This document shows, one piece after another, positions 45,785 through 57,654 of a stretch of 64,000 nucleotides of DNA. This stretch comes from Nymphaea colorata (taxonomy: Eukaryota; Streptophyta; Magnoliopsida; Nymphaeales; Nymphaeaceae), in NCBI RefSeq assembly GCF_008831285.2, contig NC_045139.1, forward strand, positions 7,906,204-7,970,203, written 5' to 3'. A program made the position numbers and the translations under genes. The first letter of the stretch is position 1; each line of letters opens with the position of its first letter. The notes under the pieces were generated by a model. That model was not told where the DNA came from. It saw only the letters and a program-made list of their open reading frames with translations, and did not search any database.

Positions 45785-48468
45785 CGGAGGGAAGGAGGGG
45801 CCGGCAGGGGCTTGGACCCCCACAAATTTTAGAAACTTTAAAAATTTATATATAAATCTAAAAACTTTTAGTTTAATATATATATAAAAAATTTGAAAAT
45901 TTCTATTTCGGCCCCTGTTAAAATTTTGAAACTGCAGTTTGGCTCCTATGACAAAAAATTTCTGCCTTTGCCCCTGTCATGCCATACCCTGTACCCACAT
46001 TTTCTAAAGTTGTCATACCTGTACCCATATCTCCGTATCCATACCCATGTCACTTAGAGATCGGGCCATGGGCCATGGGCCATGTAATGTATGTGTGTGT
46101 GTGTATATATATTCTTTTAATTTTATTACAGTTGGTCTTGATGGTTAGCTGGCTCGGGCTTGGGTCTTGATGTGTCTTGTACGCATATATGTAAAGGCTC
46201 TATGCATGCATGTCATACAATAATTCGAGCACAATCTTTTGCTCTCCATTTCTATCTTTGTCAGTTTCTTGCTGAGAGTTTGCTCAAATCTTTTTGCCAG
46301 ATTGCATTGGGAAGTTACTGCAGTGATGCTTGCTGATACCATTGAAGGATATAAAAGACAAGAAAAGCACTTGATAACAGAATTTATGAGGTGTTACGGT
46401 GGAGATACTCTACCTCTGTCAAATAATGTCACTGCTGCTGGTATCGTAAACTGGGTGAAGCGTTTCTCTCCAAGAAAGTATGCCATATGCTTGGGTACCT
46501 TTTCTGTTATTTTGTCTCTCAGAACAGTTTCTCATAATATTGTTAACTTCATTACTACATAATTTATTTTCTTCAGATATGTAATTTGGCTGTTGTGGTT
46601 GATTTCTTTATTGGCAATCTAGAACTAAAACCCCTATGCTCTTTGGTTACATATGCAGACAGCATCTTTTGCCTCTAATCTCCTTATATACATTGAGGAT
46701 TGGTAATTTTTGTGTTGATGGATCTAACTTGGCTTTTGGTTATGAACTTAAAAAAATAAGGGCTGGAGTATGCTGGGACTGATTGGTTATTTAGTACTGA
46801 AATGCTGAGGGCCGGAGGCATATTCTCAAACTAGGTTGGGCTAGGTGATTCCAGGTACCTGTGTTCTACCTATCCAGGGCGATCCAGGCTATAGTGTATT
46901 ATGCCTGGCTAAAAAATGTTAAAGCCTGTGAATGAAGTTTTGATCCCAAGCTTTTCCATCATTGGATTTGAAGTTTTTCTTCTTCTGCGTGGGGATCACC
47001 ATCAAAGGTGTTTCCCTGTTTTCTCTTAATCTTACCTTTCTTTTTGGCTCAGCATTAACCCTTTTATAGAATCATCTTGGTCTACAAGTCAGTAGTTACT
47101 GCATAACGAGTAAGCAGGCAGCTATTGTAGCTTGCAACCTCCTCTGTTAGTTAGCATGCATGCAGCAACTTTTGTATCATTCCAGATGCCAAATTCCTTT
47201 TAGGCCATACTCCCATGGTTGAAGCTGCCAAACTGCTTCTACTGAATGCTTCATGAGCTGGTCATATTTGGGTTGTTCTTGACCCGTCTAATGGTTCATT
47301 CAATTGGTTGAAGGCCTGCAATTTGTTCATATGCTATGTGTACTATGCAGTTTACACTTCTTTCTTCTGGATGCATCACATTAGTAGCAAGGGGTTCACC
47401 AAGCTCAGGGCTGTGTGAAGCCTCTAATGTGACTGATATCATAAAAGACAAGGATGTGCAGAGGCCTATGTTGGTTGATCCTGACGTTTAGTTTTCATAT
47501 TTACATGGCAAGTTATGAAGTTGAAATTTTCTAGGTGCTGCTTTTCATGAGACTGATTTTCAACATTTCCACTCAAGCGCGTAGTGACTTTAGTGCGTCG
47601 AGTGTATGGATTGATAATCTTACATTTTAATGGCATTCAGCTCGTTGATTGATTTTATTCTTATTTAGAATTTTGTGTACGCATGCACAGTTCTGAGTTT
47701 ATTTCATTGATAAGTCATTAGAAATTTTACTGGTAGGCTATGTGAGAGTAAATATTCGGGTAGTCTGTGTGAACTTACCAGGTGGCGTTCTGACTTCATG
47801 TTTTAACAACTCATTCATTCTTCTAAAGGAAAAGAAAAAGGGAAATTTTATGTTCTCCATGAGGGGTTTTCTTCTGAGATTTTTTGTTTTTCTCTATAAT
47901 TGACCAATTTGCACAAGAGAGTCTCTTTGTTCCCTTGCCTACTCGTGATGATTTCTATCATGCTACTTTTGTACAAATTTCTATTTTCTATTTTCTTAGG
48001 AAAAGGAGGTGACATTTGTCTGTCTGTGACTGACATGCCTTTGCTTTTGTTGTTGCTATGTTAGTAGCTCCTTTTTGGTTCAGGTTGAGGTTCTTGCTTG
48101 TTACTATCTCTTTCTAGTTATTACTGTTTTCTGGATTTCATACATGACTACTCCTTTCTTTGGTTGCTATATTTCTCTCTTCAGGCTTTTCTGTTGCATT
48201 CTTATTTATTTAGACTTGGAATTGCTGCAGATTTGGTAATGTGTTGAAGGGAGAACTAGAGGTTTGTCAACAAATTGCACAACAAACAGGTGTCTTGGTT
48301 GACCCTGTTTATACACTTTCGGCTTGGGAGGTTGCAGTTGACAAGTGTCAGATGCAAAGTGGTGGCACTGCTTTGACATTGATGTTACATACTGGAGGGA
48401 CACTTGGAATGTTCGGCTTGGCACAGAGGTACAAGTCATATTTCAATGCAATGCAACACAACAGCTGA
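40794..48468 (+). CDS. DCD2: D-cysteine desulfhydrase 2, mitochondrial-type (7 exons, 464 aa)
   Basis: PLP-dependent enzyme of the ACC deaminase/D-cysteine desulfhydrase family; the family reaction converts D-cysteine to pyruvate, ammonia and hydrogen sulfide. Exons: 40794-40895, 41429-41758, 42125-42167, 42260-42634, 44153-44282, 46301-46477, 48231-48468, all GT-AG and in frame. Exon 1 gives an Arg-containing, acid-free N-terminus ([13 protein letters not shown]), suitable as an organelle targeting peptide. Lys125 in [12 protein letters not shown] is the expected PLP Schiff-base lysine. [13 protein letters not shown] is the substrate/cofactor loop, [14 protein letters not shown] the Gly-rich phosphate-binding region, and [15 protein letters not shown] the C-terminal family motif. 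The 34-residue first exon and the insertion-like segment around residues 215-245 are less conserved. The assignment to DCD2 rather than DCD1 rests on overall resemblance to the DCD2 type ([22 protein letters not shown]) as I remember it. Introns 5 and 6 are long and full of repeats. Confidence 0.9.
42635..44152 (+). other. DCD2 intron 4
   Basis: 1.5-kb AT-rich intron. A degenerate block at about 43905-44030 with GGGCCAATTTATTCAGGC and TTGGGCTTG words may be an old DNA element. No exon-like segment recognised. Confidence 0.6.
45720..45783. repeat. (TA)n microsatellite in DCD2 intron 5
   Basis: About 64 bp of TA dinucleotides, directly followed by the dispersed repeat copy at 45784. Confidence 0.95.
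45784..45985. repeat. Dispersed AT-rich repeat, copy 2
   Basis: Starts with a GC-rich end (GGAGGGAAGGAGGGGCCGGC) and ends with GGCTCCTATGACAAAAAATT and TGCCTTTGCCCCTG. Ordered matches to 21340-21468 and 58675-58850 define a family of about 130-200 bp. Non-coding; inserted in a DCD2 intron. Confidence 0.65.
46478..48230 (+). other. DCD2 intron 6
   Basis: 1.75-kb intron with ordinary AT-rich sequence. I see no gene, repeat array or element in it. Confidence 0.6.
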
Positions 48469-49907
48469 TCTCTAGCCTTTTATGAGGTAGGCTGCTGATT
48501 GTCAAGGATCCATGGGGTCGCAATCATTTGTGAGTCTGTGTGCAGAAGATAGCAGCACAGTATCTAAAGGAATTTCACTTTGAACGCGATTCCTGTGTAG
48601 CCGCTTAGATTCATCCACGGTTGGAATAAATCTCTTGTCGGTACATTAATTTGATAGCGCGCCGAGGGTATTCATGCGGTTCTACGTGCAGAGGACAGTT
48701 GGCATGGCGCCGTTGCCTGTTAGCAGGGCTTTTATGGTATCTTGTCATCTGACAAGAAAAGATTCGTTTAAAAGGAGTTCTTAGAGACATGCTAGTCTTA
48801 ATTGAAATCTTGATTCACCTTTTCCAATTACATGTGCGATTATATATTTTTCATGCCGTCAGATCCTGGCACGAGTTTGTGATCATGGGACAATAGATGG
48901 TGGTGTTCTCTCTCTCTTTCTCTGCCGTTTGCTGTTGGGCCAGAAAAAACTCCAGTTCTGGGTTTTGGCTGGTGATATTCATAATGGACCTCGCCAGGAT
49001 GGATGGATCCGTTGAAAACTTGTAAGCAAAGATGGCTAGATGATTATTATAATTCGATATACACAAGCAGTATTCGCATGTAATTTCGTAAATGGACCTC
49101 TTTAAAAGCCAACATGGAGACAGCCCGACAGGTGACCATTGGGAGGAAAGGAGGATGATCCAAGAGCAAGTATTCAGTCACGCCAGTGTGAGAATTGGCA
49201 ACGAAATGACGTCACATAGCCAGTAGGGACTAGGGATGTTAATGGACCGATTCTTTCTGGTTATATACTTGAGTCTCCATTCCATTGGTTAAGCCTAGTA
49301 ACGAAAAAATCTGACCAATACAGTAAACTGGTTTTACTGATTCTACATTTTGCATCTGAACCTGAGTCCAAACTGAATCCAAGAGCTAAGCAAAACTCAC
49401 AGTAATCTACATATCAGGTTTCTACTAGTTGGATTTGCATTAGTGATGGTTTAAGCATGTAAATCAGCAGGCTTTCTTAGATAACATTATTTTGTAAATA
49501 CGTGAGGTCTGAGCTCAAAATGTATTTCGAAAAGATTCAGTTTGAGCTTTATTCCTATAATCTTCATTAACGTTACAGATGCTATTGTGACAACGCATTT
49601 CAAATGGAGAGTAAGCTCCCTCATGTTCTCGTTGTTTTACTAAATCTGTTTATGAGCTTCAACTTGTTTGGCTCCATGCCTGAACATGTCAAGCTCATGT
49701 ACTAGCCAGCTCTACCCGCATTTCTGATGAACAGCCAAATGGAGACACGTACTGCTACAGGCCTCTTAATTTTGTAAGATATCAAGGCTCGCTAATACAG
49801 GCAACGGGACTACAGGGAGAAAATATCATACAATAGAAGAAATTCCAGCTCTTTGCACACCCACAAAGCATGACCTTCAGAAAAGATACCGAACAAGAAA
49901 AGGACAA
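48469..49907. other. Spacer between the tail-to-tail DCD2 and XRCC4 genes
   Basis: Contains both 3' untranslated regions. A TAGGGATGTTAATGGACCGA word at 49227 looks like one end of a hAT-like element of the 18.5-kb type, with no clear partner end. No gene is seen. Confidence 0.5.
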
Positions 49908-52900
49908 CTATTCACCAACCTTCCTCTTCTGCTTCTTCCTGCTGGTTGAAGCAATGGCCCTAGAAGGAATAGTTTGTGCAGGGTCTGTATGGCTTTGTGA
50001 GCCATCGTCACTTTCTCCAGTATAAGTCTCAGTTTTGTCACTGGAATCGTCCTTGGCTTCTGGTTGACCGCTTTTACATTCAATTCTTGATATTCTATCA
50101 CGGAGTTCCCGCAACTTTGCCTTCTTTGAGTTCAGAACTTCAACAAACTACATAGAGAAAAAGCAAGGCTGCTAACAATCAATGACGCTGGAAGAACTAT
50201 TCAACTAACAAGGAGGAAAGAAAAGTATAAATTTGTCCACAAACCTAACCAGGAAAGAAAAAAGTTGAGATGGATAATAAGGAGGAGAGAACTTTGATAA
50301 ACCATTTCCTCCAGTTGCTAATAGTGAAACTAGGTTTACCGAGAAGATTTGTAGTTCTGCCTTGGCCAGGTCACCACCATGCCTTCTTCCTTAAGCACTA
50401 AAAGATTAAATTTGAACAAAACATCTCTCTCTGGCCACCATGAAAAGGATGCTTGTTTTTGGGTGTCCTACAAGGGTGCGTCGGTTGCTTTCTAAGTGAG
50501 AGGCGCCTAAACTCTTTCCTTTTTTTTGCTTTTCTATTAGCTCTTTATGCGTTCTACTGAAGTTTTTTTTTTGCCACTTGATTCTCATTTTTAATGCTCA
50601 TTTGATTATTTAAAGTTCATTTATACTTTTCAAGTTCATCTTTTCAGAAGGCCGACAGCGACCTTGCCTATATATGCCCTGTAGAGGCCTGGCTGTCTAT
50701 TAAGTCAACCAACATTCCCGAGCACTTGGGGGAAATAGGTACAGAGCGTCTAGCTTTTGGTGAGAAGGAATCCCATCAGAATCAGGAGTGCTGGGGATAA
50801 TGGCTGTGAAAACAACCAAGAACTGCACTTTTATATGGGAAGTAATCAGGCTAGTACTTTAGTAACAAGATGATCTGTCCTATATTTTGACATTGACTCA
50901 TTACGCATATTCTTAAGGTAAATGTTTACAGCTAATATTCTACTGAAATTTTTTAAAAAGGAATCTAGTGGTATTACCTTTTCAATAGTCAAGTATAGTA
51001 AGTAGGCCACTATTAAAATTAGTACAGCAGCAAAACATCCTTATCTTGTTGCATCTTTGTGTCAAAACGTTAACAGAAAATATAGTATTGCCTTAGTTGA
51101 AGGACAACCTCCTAAAACCTACGTAATATTGGACTATAAATTGCATACAAGAAAACATGCTCTGATAGGTTGACATTTGCCAGAGAAAAAGGTCCACAAC
51201 CAGAAGCTTGGGACACTCCTGCTACCATGCTTTCCCCCAAATAATAACAACAAATTACAATCATACAACATATGTCATGAGCAAAGCCTCTTACACACCA
51301 ATTTGTGGTCGGGACATAGCAAGTCCATGCTTGAGTTGACACGAAGTGGGAGATATAAAGTTGCACATGCAGGATTACTTGTCATTTCACATGCATCATA
51401 GCAAATATGGCATGCCCTTTAGTTAATCTAACATCACATGTTGGAATACATTTACCATGCTTTTCCCCAAATAATAATAATAAATTACAGTCACATACCA
51501 TATATCATGAGCAACCTCTTACACACCAATTAGTGATCAGAGGACACAACCTAGGCAATAACAAAACCATGTTTGACTTGACACGAGGTAGGAGATATAA
51601 GGTTATACAGGCAGGAATACTTGCCACTTCACATGCTTCATAGCAATATGTCATGCTCTTGGTTAATCTAACATCCCAGCGTCATATGCCCAAGAAAGGC
51701 ATACTAATATTTCCCCCTAGGAGTGTTGAGAATACTTCCCCTGTTTTGAGTTCGTCATTGTTGCCTAAAAGTGCATGTGTAAATTGACAAATGAGCCAGG
51801 TTTTTTCTCTTTCCACGGTTGCAGTCAACAAAGCATCATATAAGACTGCCTTGAAACAGATGCAAAATAATTCTGTGATGGCTTAATATATTAACACATT
51901 ATTGCCACAATGCGATTAGTATGCAAAAGTTTCTGATAGAACTTGACATATATAATATTCAATGGAGCATCCCCGATATGACAACACATACAACAAGAAG
52001 ATCATGACAAGAGCTTCATACTTTTCAAACGGTAAATTTGCACACATAGGAGTAGAATAAATGTCCACATAAAAAAAAAACTTCAATAAATTAGAAACAA
52101 TGAAGGATTCCAAAGGCGCACCTTTGCATAGACAGAATTCTCAAATTCCTCCTTTTCACGACTGAGAATCTCACATTGTGACAGACTCTTTTCGGCTTCT
52201 GTTTTCATTTTCTCAAATGAATGTGTCTTTTTAACGACTTCATCCTACAAATTAGAGGAAAGTATAACAAAAAGCCCCTGGAACATTTTAGATATGAAGG
52301 TGACCAATGGCAAGGGAAGACTGAAACGTCTTATTAAACAAGACATAACACATGAGATCGCGAAGTAAATGTTTCAACAATAATGCTTCCATCAAGAATT
52401 CAGAGTTCAAGAAACCAGCAACTATTCTAGCTTGACAGATTCACCTTGGGGTTGCACATTAAACAATCTTTTGTAGTAAACATTTTTGCACATGGGTTAA
52501 CCATATTCTGCTTTATTTTATGTGTTAATATTTATCAGAATGATATATTATACCATCTTTAAATCATAATGTCGGGATTGTTTGATACTGATGATTCGGT
52601 GTCCTGAACAATGAACCTACGATCTTTTGGGTATTTCACAATTGAATTACATGGTAAACAAACCATGTGAAGGACACATGTATAGTGTATACAATTTGGT
52701 GGTTAGGTATACAATTTGGTGGTTAGAGATATACAAAAAAAAGTAGTATGATCATGTCAAGGCAGAACCACACTTGTTCTGCAACAGGAGTTAGCAAGCA
52801 GATTATCAGATGATGCGTTGTAATCTGACCACGTTTTATGTAGGTTATTACTGTTGCTCTGCCTAGAAGCATGAGAAATGGCGTGCAACTGCACTTCCAA

Positions 52901-53695
52901 GAGATTGATGCAAGATCAAGTTTTCATTCAACTCTGTTTGTCTGCCTGCCTCTCTCTGGCGTGCATGGACACATGTATACTTTAAACTTCAGTAAAAACG
53001 ATCTTTTAATCTTCTCATGTATCAGTGAAGATGGGGCTTGCCATTTTTTATGTTTTTCATTTTCCTGTACTGAGTGGGACCACCTAACTAGTTCATAATT
53101 CTGCACTTTTGGCTAAATAATAGCCCACTGACTAATTTCATATTAATGCCAATCGCATTACCTCCTAGCTTCCAAATCAAACGGATTCACAATAGCAGTA
53201 TTAGAAGTTCACACAAGAAGACAATATTAAAAAATAGCCTGTCATTCATAGCCATCATGGCATCGGTCTTTCAGAAAAAGCAAAATTTCAGTTTGCTTAA
53301 ACACAGACCAATGACATATCGCTTGCATCGGAAAGCAATTGATGTCCCAAAGAAGTGGACTCTAAAACTTGTTAGAGAAAGAGTGGACCAATTACACTTA
53401 ATTTTGTGTTTGCCTCCATAAGGAAGTCCAAAATGCTAGCAGTGACATGTCTGTCGTCAGCAGATGGTTGACATTTCCACCGCCATTCTAACTTTGTTCC
53501 TTGTTTCTCAAATGTCCAAGATAACTGTAAAAAGAGCAATGTAATTTTGAATATCACACAAGCAGAAGTGAACTGCAGAAGCCAAATAATTTGATTGTAG
53601 GTTACTTTTTTCTGTTGTCATTCTTGTCATGAGTTCTGGAGGGACACTTATATTTTGGATATCAGCAACATGCCACTCATGTAATGCTAAAAAGT

Positions 53696-53737
<42 letters not shown>

Positions 53738-55140
53738 GTGTTAAAAACATTCCTTTAGGCCCAGTCGTATAGATGGCCCCATGCGTCTTGCTACTACATT
53801 TGTAAAGAATGTTAAGAGAATATTCATTGAACAAAATTGCTAGTAAAAGACAAATGAAATGTTAAAACAAAAGGAATCAAAGGAAACTATAGTGTCAATT
53901 GTTTATGAAATAGAAAAAAGAAACATACATGAGTGAAACAGAAAGTCATAGTTCACAAAGCAAGCATAAAGATACAAGACCTGCCCAAAAGCATCTTCCT
54001 CACACACAATTGCATTACAGCAAGTTGTATTGCTTATCAGGCAAAACGTCGTTTAAGCATATCCAGGCATCCCACCCCATGAAGAATGTCATATTGTGTC
54101 ATTTGAAGTTTTGCTATCATGTAAGTCACTACAGTAACCCTCTAATCCCTTAGACACACACAAACACACATATATATAAATATATATAGAGGAGCCAAAA
54201 TCCTCCAGCCATCCGGATACTCCATTGTGTGTGATAGGCCGGAGCATCCGGTCAGCCGGAGAAATTCACATCCTATATATATGTGTGTGTGTATGTATAT
54301 AACTAAGAACTTGAAACTAACTGGAATTGGGTCTAAATTCAGAGACAGATTTAAAATGTAAGCATAAATCTATGTTACACACTCAAAGATGGATTCCTCT
54401 TATGTATTGGCTGGCAACAACCTTTCATCAATTATTTTTTTTTTCTTTTCACTTTCTCCACATTGATTGTTACTTAACTGCAGGTTTTTAATATTTTACT
54501 GACTATTTAAGAGGAAATAATGATTTTAGCACACCTAGTATAAAAAAAATAGTTAAGAAGGTGCCCTCAGACTCGTGGCTTGAAAAATACATCACAGAAG
54601 AATCAGGTCCCTTGCTTCCTATATAACACATAAGAAATTAAGTTATTTTATTTTCTCACTAACATGTTAAGTAGATAAAATCATAAAATTATACTTGAAG
54701 AAAAAGTACCTTGACACTCTTGATGGCAGCCTTTTTCATTTAACCCAGTTTGGGCACGACCAAAGACACTTGAAACTGAGTTGTTTGAACCAGGTTTACA
54801 CTTAAACTTGTTCATGAACAGTTTCAGGTATAATCCTGACATCCTAAAGTTTTCTTTGTCTTCCTCAATGCTTGTGCCCCTAGTTTATAGCCAACCAAAT
54901 TTCTCTTTCTGTCCAGCTGGTTGGGGGCCAACTATCTTAATTTTTAATCCAAAGAAACATCTTAGGAAGTTCTAGAGTTAACTGGCGATATCCTCTAATA
55001 GAATGGTAGCTTTCAAACCATTGTTTGTCTCCCACGTGATTATTCAGTTATTGATATTGTCCTGGATACAAGGCCTTCTTGTTCATCTGCCCATGTTTTA
55101 GTGAGGATCCTCAGATCCTATAATATGAGATCTCAACACC

Positions 55141-55175
<35 letters not shown>

Positions 55176-57089
55176 CATACACACACACAAAAAAAAAAAC
55201 CAAGTCCGTAAAGGGGGTTGTAGGTGGATCTATGAGGAAAGAAGAGGGGTTTGTGCATGACTAGAAAGTAGAAACCCATTTGAAATTGGACATTTGTGAA
55301 CTTTTGTCTTAAAAAAATACTGCAGTTTGCATTCTTACTATTTTGAGCACAGCATGCCTCTAATTCGAACAAATTACTATCATGCACCTTTCAACATTGA
55401 ATATGTCATGTTAATATATTATTATAGCAAAGTTTGGTAATTGAAGTCTGAAAGAATCAATTATTCTCTTTACATAATAGCCATAACAGTGAAACAGCAC
55501 ATAAAAGGCTAATGGAACTTGAACTGAAGTTTAAAAGCAAATGTGCAGCATAGATAAGATGGAGGAGGCAGTAGACAGAATAGTTATAGATTTCTTCAAT
55601 GAATATCTTATGAACAGTCGGCAGTGATAGAATTTCAAATCCATGACCTGGCTCATACCAAACGAATCAAACAAGCCAATCGAATTCATCAACATATTCC
55701 TTTGGCGTTTGACTTGCATATTTCAACTAGAAAACCAGGAGATATTTCTCAATTATTAGCAGATGCAGGAGAATATATCAAAAATACAACAGCTACTGTA
55801 CCCCTCAATGGAAGTGATAAGAATAGTCGAATGTGACAAAAAGGAAGATTGCTGCTTGTAGTACCCGGAATCCGACAATCTTAAACCAAATGCATCAACA
55901 ACCAGAAAAATAAACAAAATCTACATTTATGCCGCTTCTATGATCCAATTCCAGACAACCAAAATTGATGGTCTATTTTAAGAAAGCCAAGCAAATAAAA
56001 ATATCCCAGAAACTTTGCCTATTACCTCAATGTCTTTAAGCCAAGAAAACCAGCCAATCAATGGATGTTGTGTCTAGGGATCCAATGGCATGGAAAGAAC
56101 AAAGACATCAACTAGATACAGGCAGAACATCTCTCCCATCCAAAGTTCCTTCAGAATACGTCCTTCATGAATTAAAGCAGATAAATTGCATTTTCTACTA
56201 ATCAAAACAGTTAAATAAATAGGAATTTATCTGACAAAGGTCGCTTGACATCAGAAATTGTTCTAAAAGGTCACATCATTGGCTCTACGAACAGCCATGC
56301 AACACGAAACAATATACACTCAATCCACCCTCCACATTTGCTCGCTGACCCGTTGCCCCTTACACATATCACTACAGGTAACAGGTTATCGAATCATACC
56401 ACTCTAATTTAAGGTGCATCTAAGGACATTAAATATGGCATGAGTACATAACAGGAAAAATCATACACGTTCTAACGAGACCAACACAGCCCGATGGTGC
56501 AAAGTGAAGTCCCCTGAAGAAACGACCGCAAAGTGAGCCAAAAAAGACGAACGTGATTCTTCTAAGATAAGCACGATGAGCACAATACGTCACAAACTTG
56601 ATATAATGAAGAAGTGGATGCGTTCATTTATCTTTTTTCGGTGACAATTTTTATTAGCGACATTGGTTTTGACATGTTTGCAGCAAATGGGCATCGGCCC
56701 AACTGATGGTTCTTCTAACGGAAGTAGAAGAGAGGGAGAGAGAGAGAGAGAGAGAGATAGAGAGAGAGAGAGACTCGCTTGTGGCCATCGCCTGTGTCGA
56801 TGAAGGCGTAGGAGGAGCCAGGTTGCTGAATGGCAAGGTGCTGCTCGGCTGTCTGGAGATAGTGGGAGACGGGCTGGTCCCAGTTGTCGGCGCGCTCCGA
56901 CACCTCCTGCTCGGAAGGGTTGCAGACCCATGCCCTCAGTCCGTCTATTATAGACAGGGAGAACCGGGACGGGTACCAGGTCCCCTTGACATAGTAGACG
57001 GCACCCTCCGGCGTGGTGCCTTCCACCACCATCCTCATGCATGTGTGCCTGAAACCTCCGCCCCCATGGTCCTCTTCCTCCGTCGCCAT
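49908..57089 (-). CDS. XRCC4: DNA repair protein XRCC4 (4 exons, 268 aa)
   Basis: Non-homologous end-joining scaffold that binds DNA ligase IV through its coiled coil in the nucleus. Exons on the minus strand: 57089-56775, 53524-53396, 52244-52122, 50147-49908. All junctions are phase 0 and the frame is continuous. Residues 1-105 form the N-terminal head (YYVKGTWYPSRFSLSIIDGL, then DNWDQPVSHYLQTAEQHL). Exon 2 gives LSWTFEKQGTKLEWRWKCQP and ILDFLMEANTKLS. Exon 3 is the long helix (EVVKKTHSFEKMKTEAEKSL). Exon 4 continues the coiled coil (FVEVLNSKKAKLRELRDRI) and ends in an acidic/Ser-rich tail and a basic KKQKRK that could be a nuclear localisation signal. Length agrees with plant XRCC4 as I recall (about 264 aa). 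The start Met is at 57089; an upstream in-frame Met is less like the family. The first donor (CGA|GTCTCT) lies inside a CT microsatellite. Confidence 0.92.
50148..52121 (-). other. XRCC4 intron 3
   Basis: 2-kb intron containing the diverged tandem duplication described separately. I find no other exon. Confidence 0.7.
51222..51678. repeat. Diverged tandem duplication, two units of about 215-225 bp
   Basis: Units at about 51222-51436 and 51451-51678 share in order ACCATGCTTT(T/C)CCCCAAATA, CTCTTACACACCAATT, TTGACACGA(A/G)GT(G/A)GGAGAT, CACATGC(A/T)TCATAGCAA and GTTAATCTAACATC, at roughly 80-85 per cent identity by eye. No coding meaning; lies in XRCC4 intron 3. Confidence 0.85.
53697..53731. 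repeat. (CT)n microsatellite in XRCC4 intron 1
   Basis: About 17 CT dinucleotides on the plus strand, hence (AG)n in the XRCC4 transcript. Confidence 0.95.
55142..55173. repeat. 32-base homopolymer of C (G32 in the XRCC4 transcript)
   Basis: Uninterrupted C run, followed by CAAC, a short AC run and an A run. Such a long G/C homopolymer is rare in AT-rich plant DNA. Confidence 0.95.
55624..55836 (+). other. Unidentified ORF-like segment inside XRCC4 intron 1 (up to 70 codons)
   Basis: An open frame on the strand opposite XRCC4 with protein-like composition: IEFQIHDLAHTKRIKQANRI, then HQHIPLAFDLHISTRKPGDI, then SQLLADAGEYIKNTTATVPL. Codon use is AT-rich. I cannot assign the family. It might be a fragment transferred from an organelle, a microbe or another gene, or chance. 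No promoter, splice sites or continuation are evident. Confidence 0.35.
56729..56773. repeat. (GA)n/(CT)n microsatellite abutting the XRCC4 exon 1 donor
   Basis: On the plus strand GAGAGA with one AT interruption; in the XRCC4 transcript it is (CU)n starting at the second intron dinucleotide after the donor GU. Confidence 0.95.
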
Positions 57090-57654
57090 CCAAGCACGCC
57101 TGGCTCTGTCTCTCTGTGCAATTTTCTCCACCGCAGTCAACAGAACAAAGGGAAAAAAAAGCCGCCTCGTGTCATATGGAATTCAAAAACCCAATGAGCC
57201 TTCAGAATCAAAAGGAGTTAGAGAAAAAAGATGCTTCAAGCTGAAGAAAGCGTGAAGCGGAAGGAAAAACTGTTCCCTGTTGTTGTTTAACGGTAAATGT
57301 TGCTTCTTGAATCCCCAAACGAGGGCGCCTTAGCTCTCAAACAGGAGATCCGACCCTTCATAAATAAGCATTTATTAAGAACATTTCAACCACAGACTGT
57401 CGAGCTACTTAATTGTGATGGAAAACTCTTTCAACAACTCCTTAATATCTACACTACAAAAACTGCCAATCATGAAGCACAAAGCCACAAGCCGCCTTAT
57501 GCAGGCCAAGAATTATTCTAGCCACATTAAATTATCAATGTTTTTGAACAAGTTTCAATACTTAATAAGCAGAGCTAGATCAGGCTGGTTAATTTCATTT
57601 TGAACTAACTTTCCGTAGAATCAACTTGGACATAGTCCAATTTCCTTTTAGCAT

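Larger units (their letters stand above)
44283..46300 (+). other. DCD2 intron 5 with several repeats
   Basis: 2-kb intron containing a GGGCCGGGC-type remnant (44870-44960), a (TA)n tract and a copy of the dispersed AT-rich repeat. A direct GGGCCAT triplet array (CGGGCCATGGGCCATGGGCC) occurs near 46065. No coding content beyond the flanking exons. Confidence 0.7.
53525..56774 (-). other. XRCC4 intron 1 (3.25 kb)
   Basis: Long first intron with a (CT)n tract at 53697-53731, a 32-base C run at 55142-55173, an unidentified ORF at 55624-55836, and a GA/CT tract touching the donor. A short inverted motif lies at about 54189-54272 (GAGCCAAAATCCTCCAGCCATCCGG and GCATCCGGTCAGCCGGAG) between TA-rich edges, possibly a tiny MITE. 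Confidence 0.7.
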
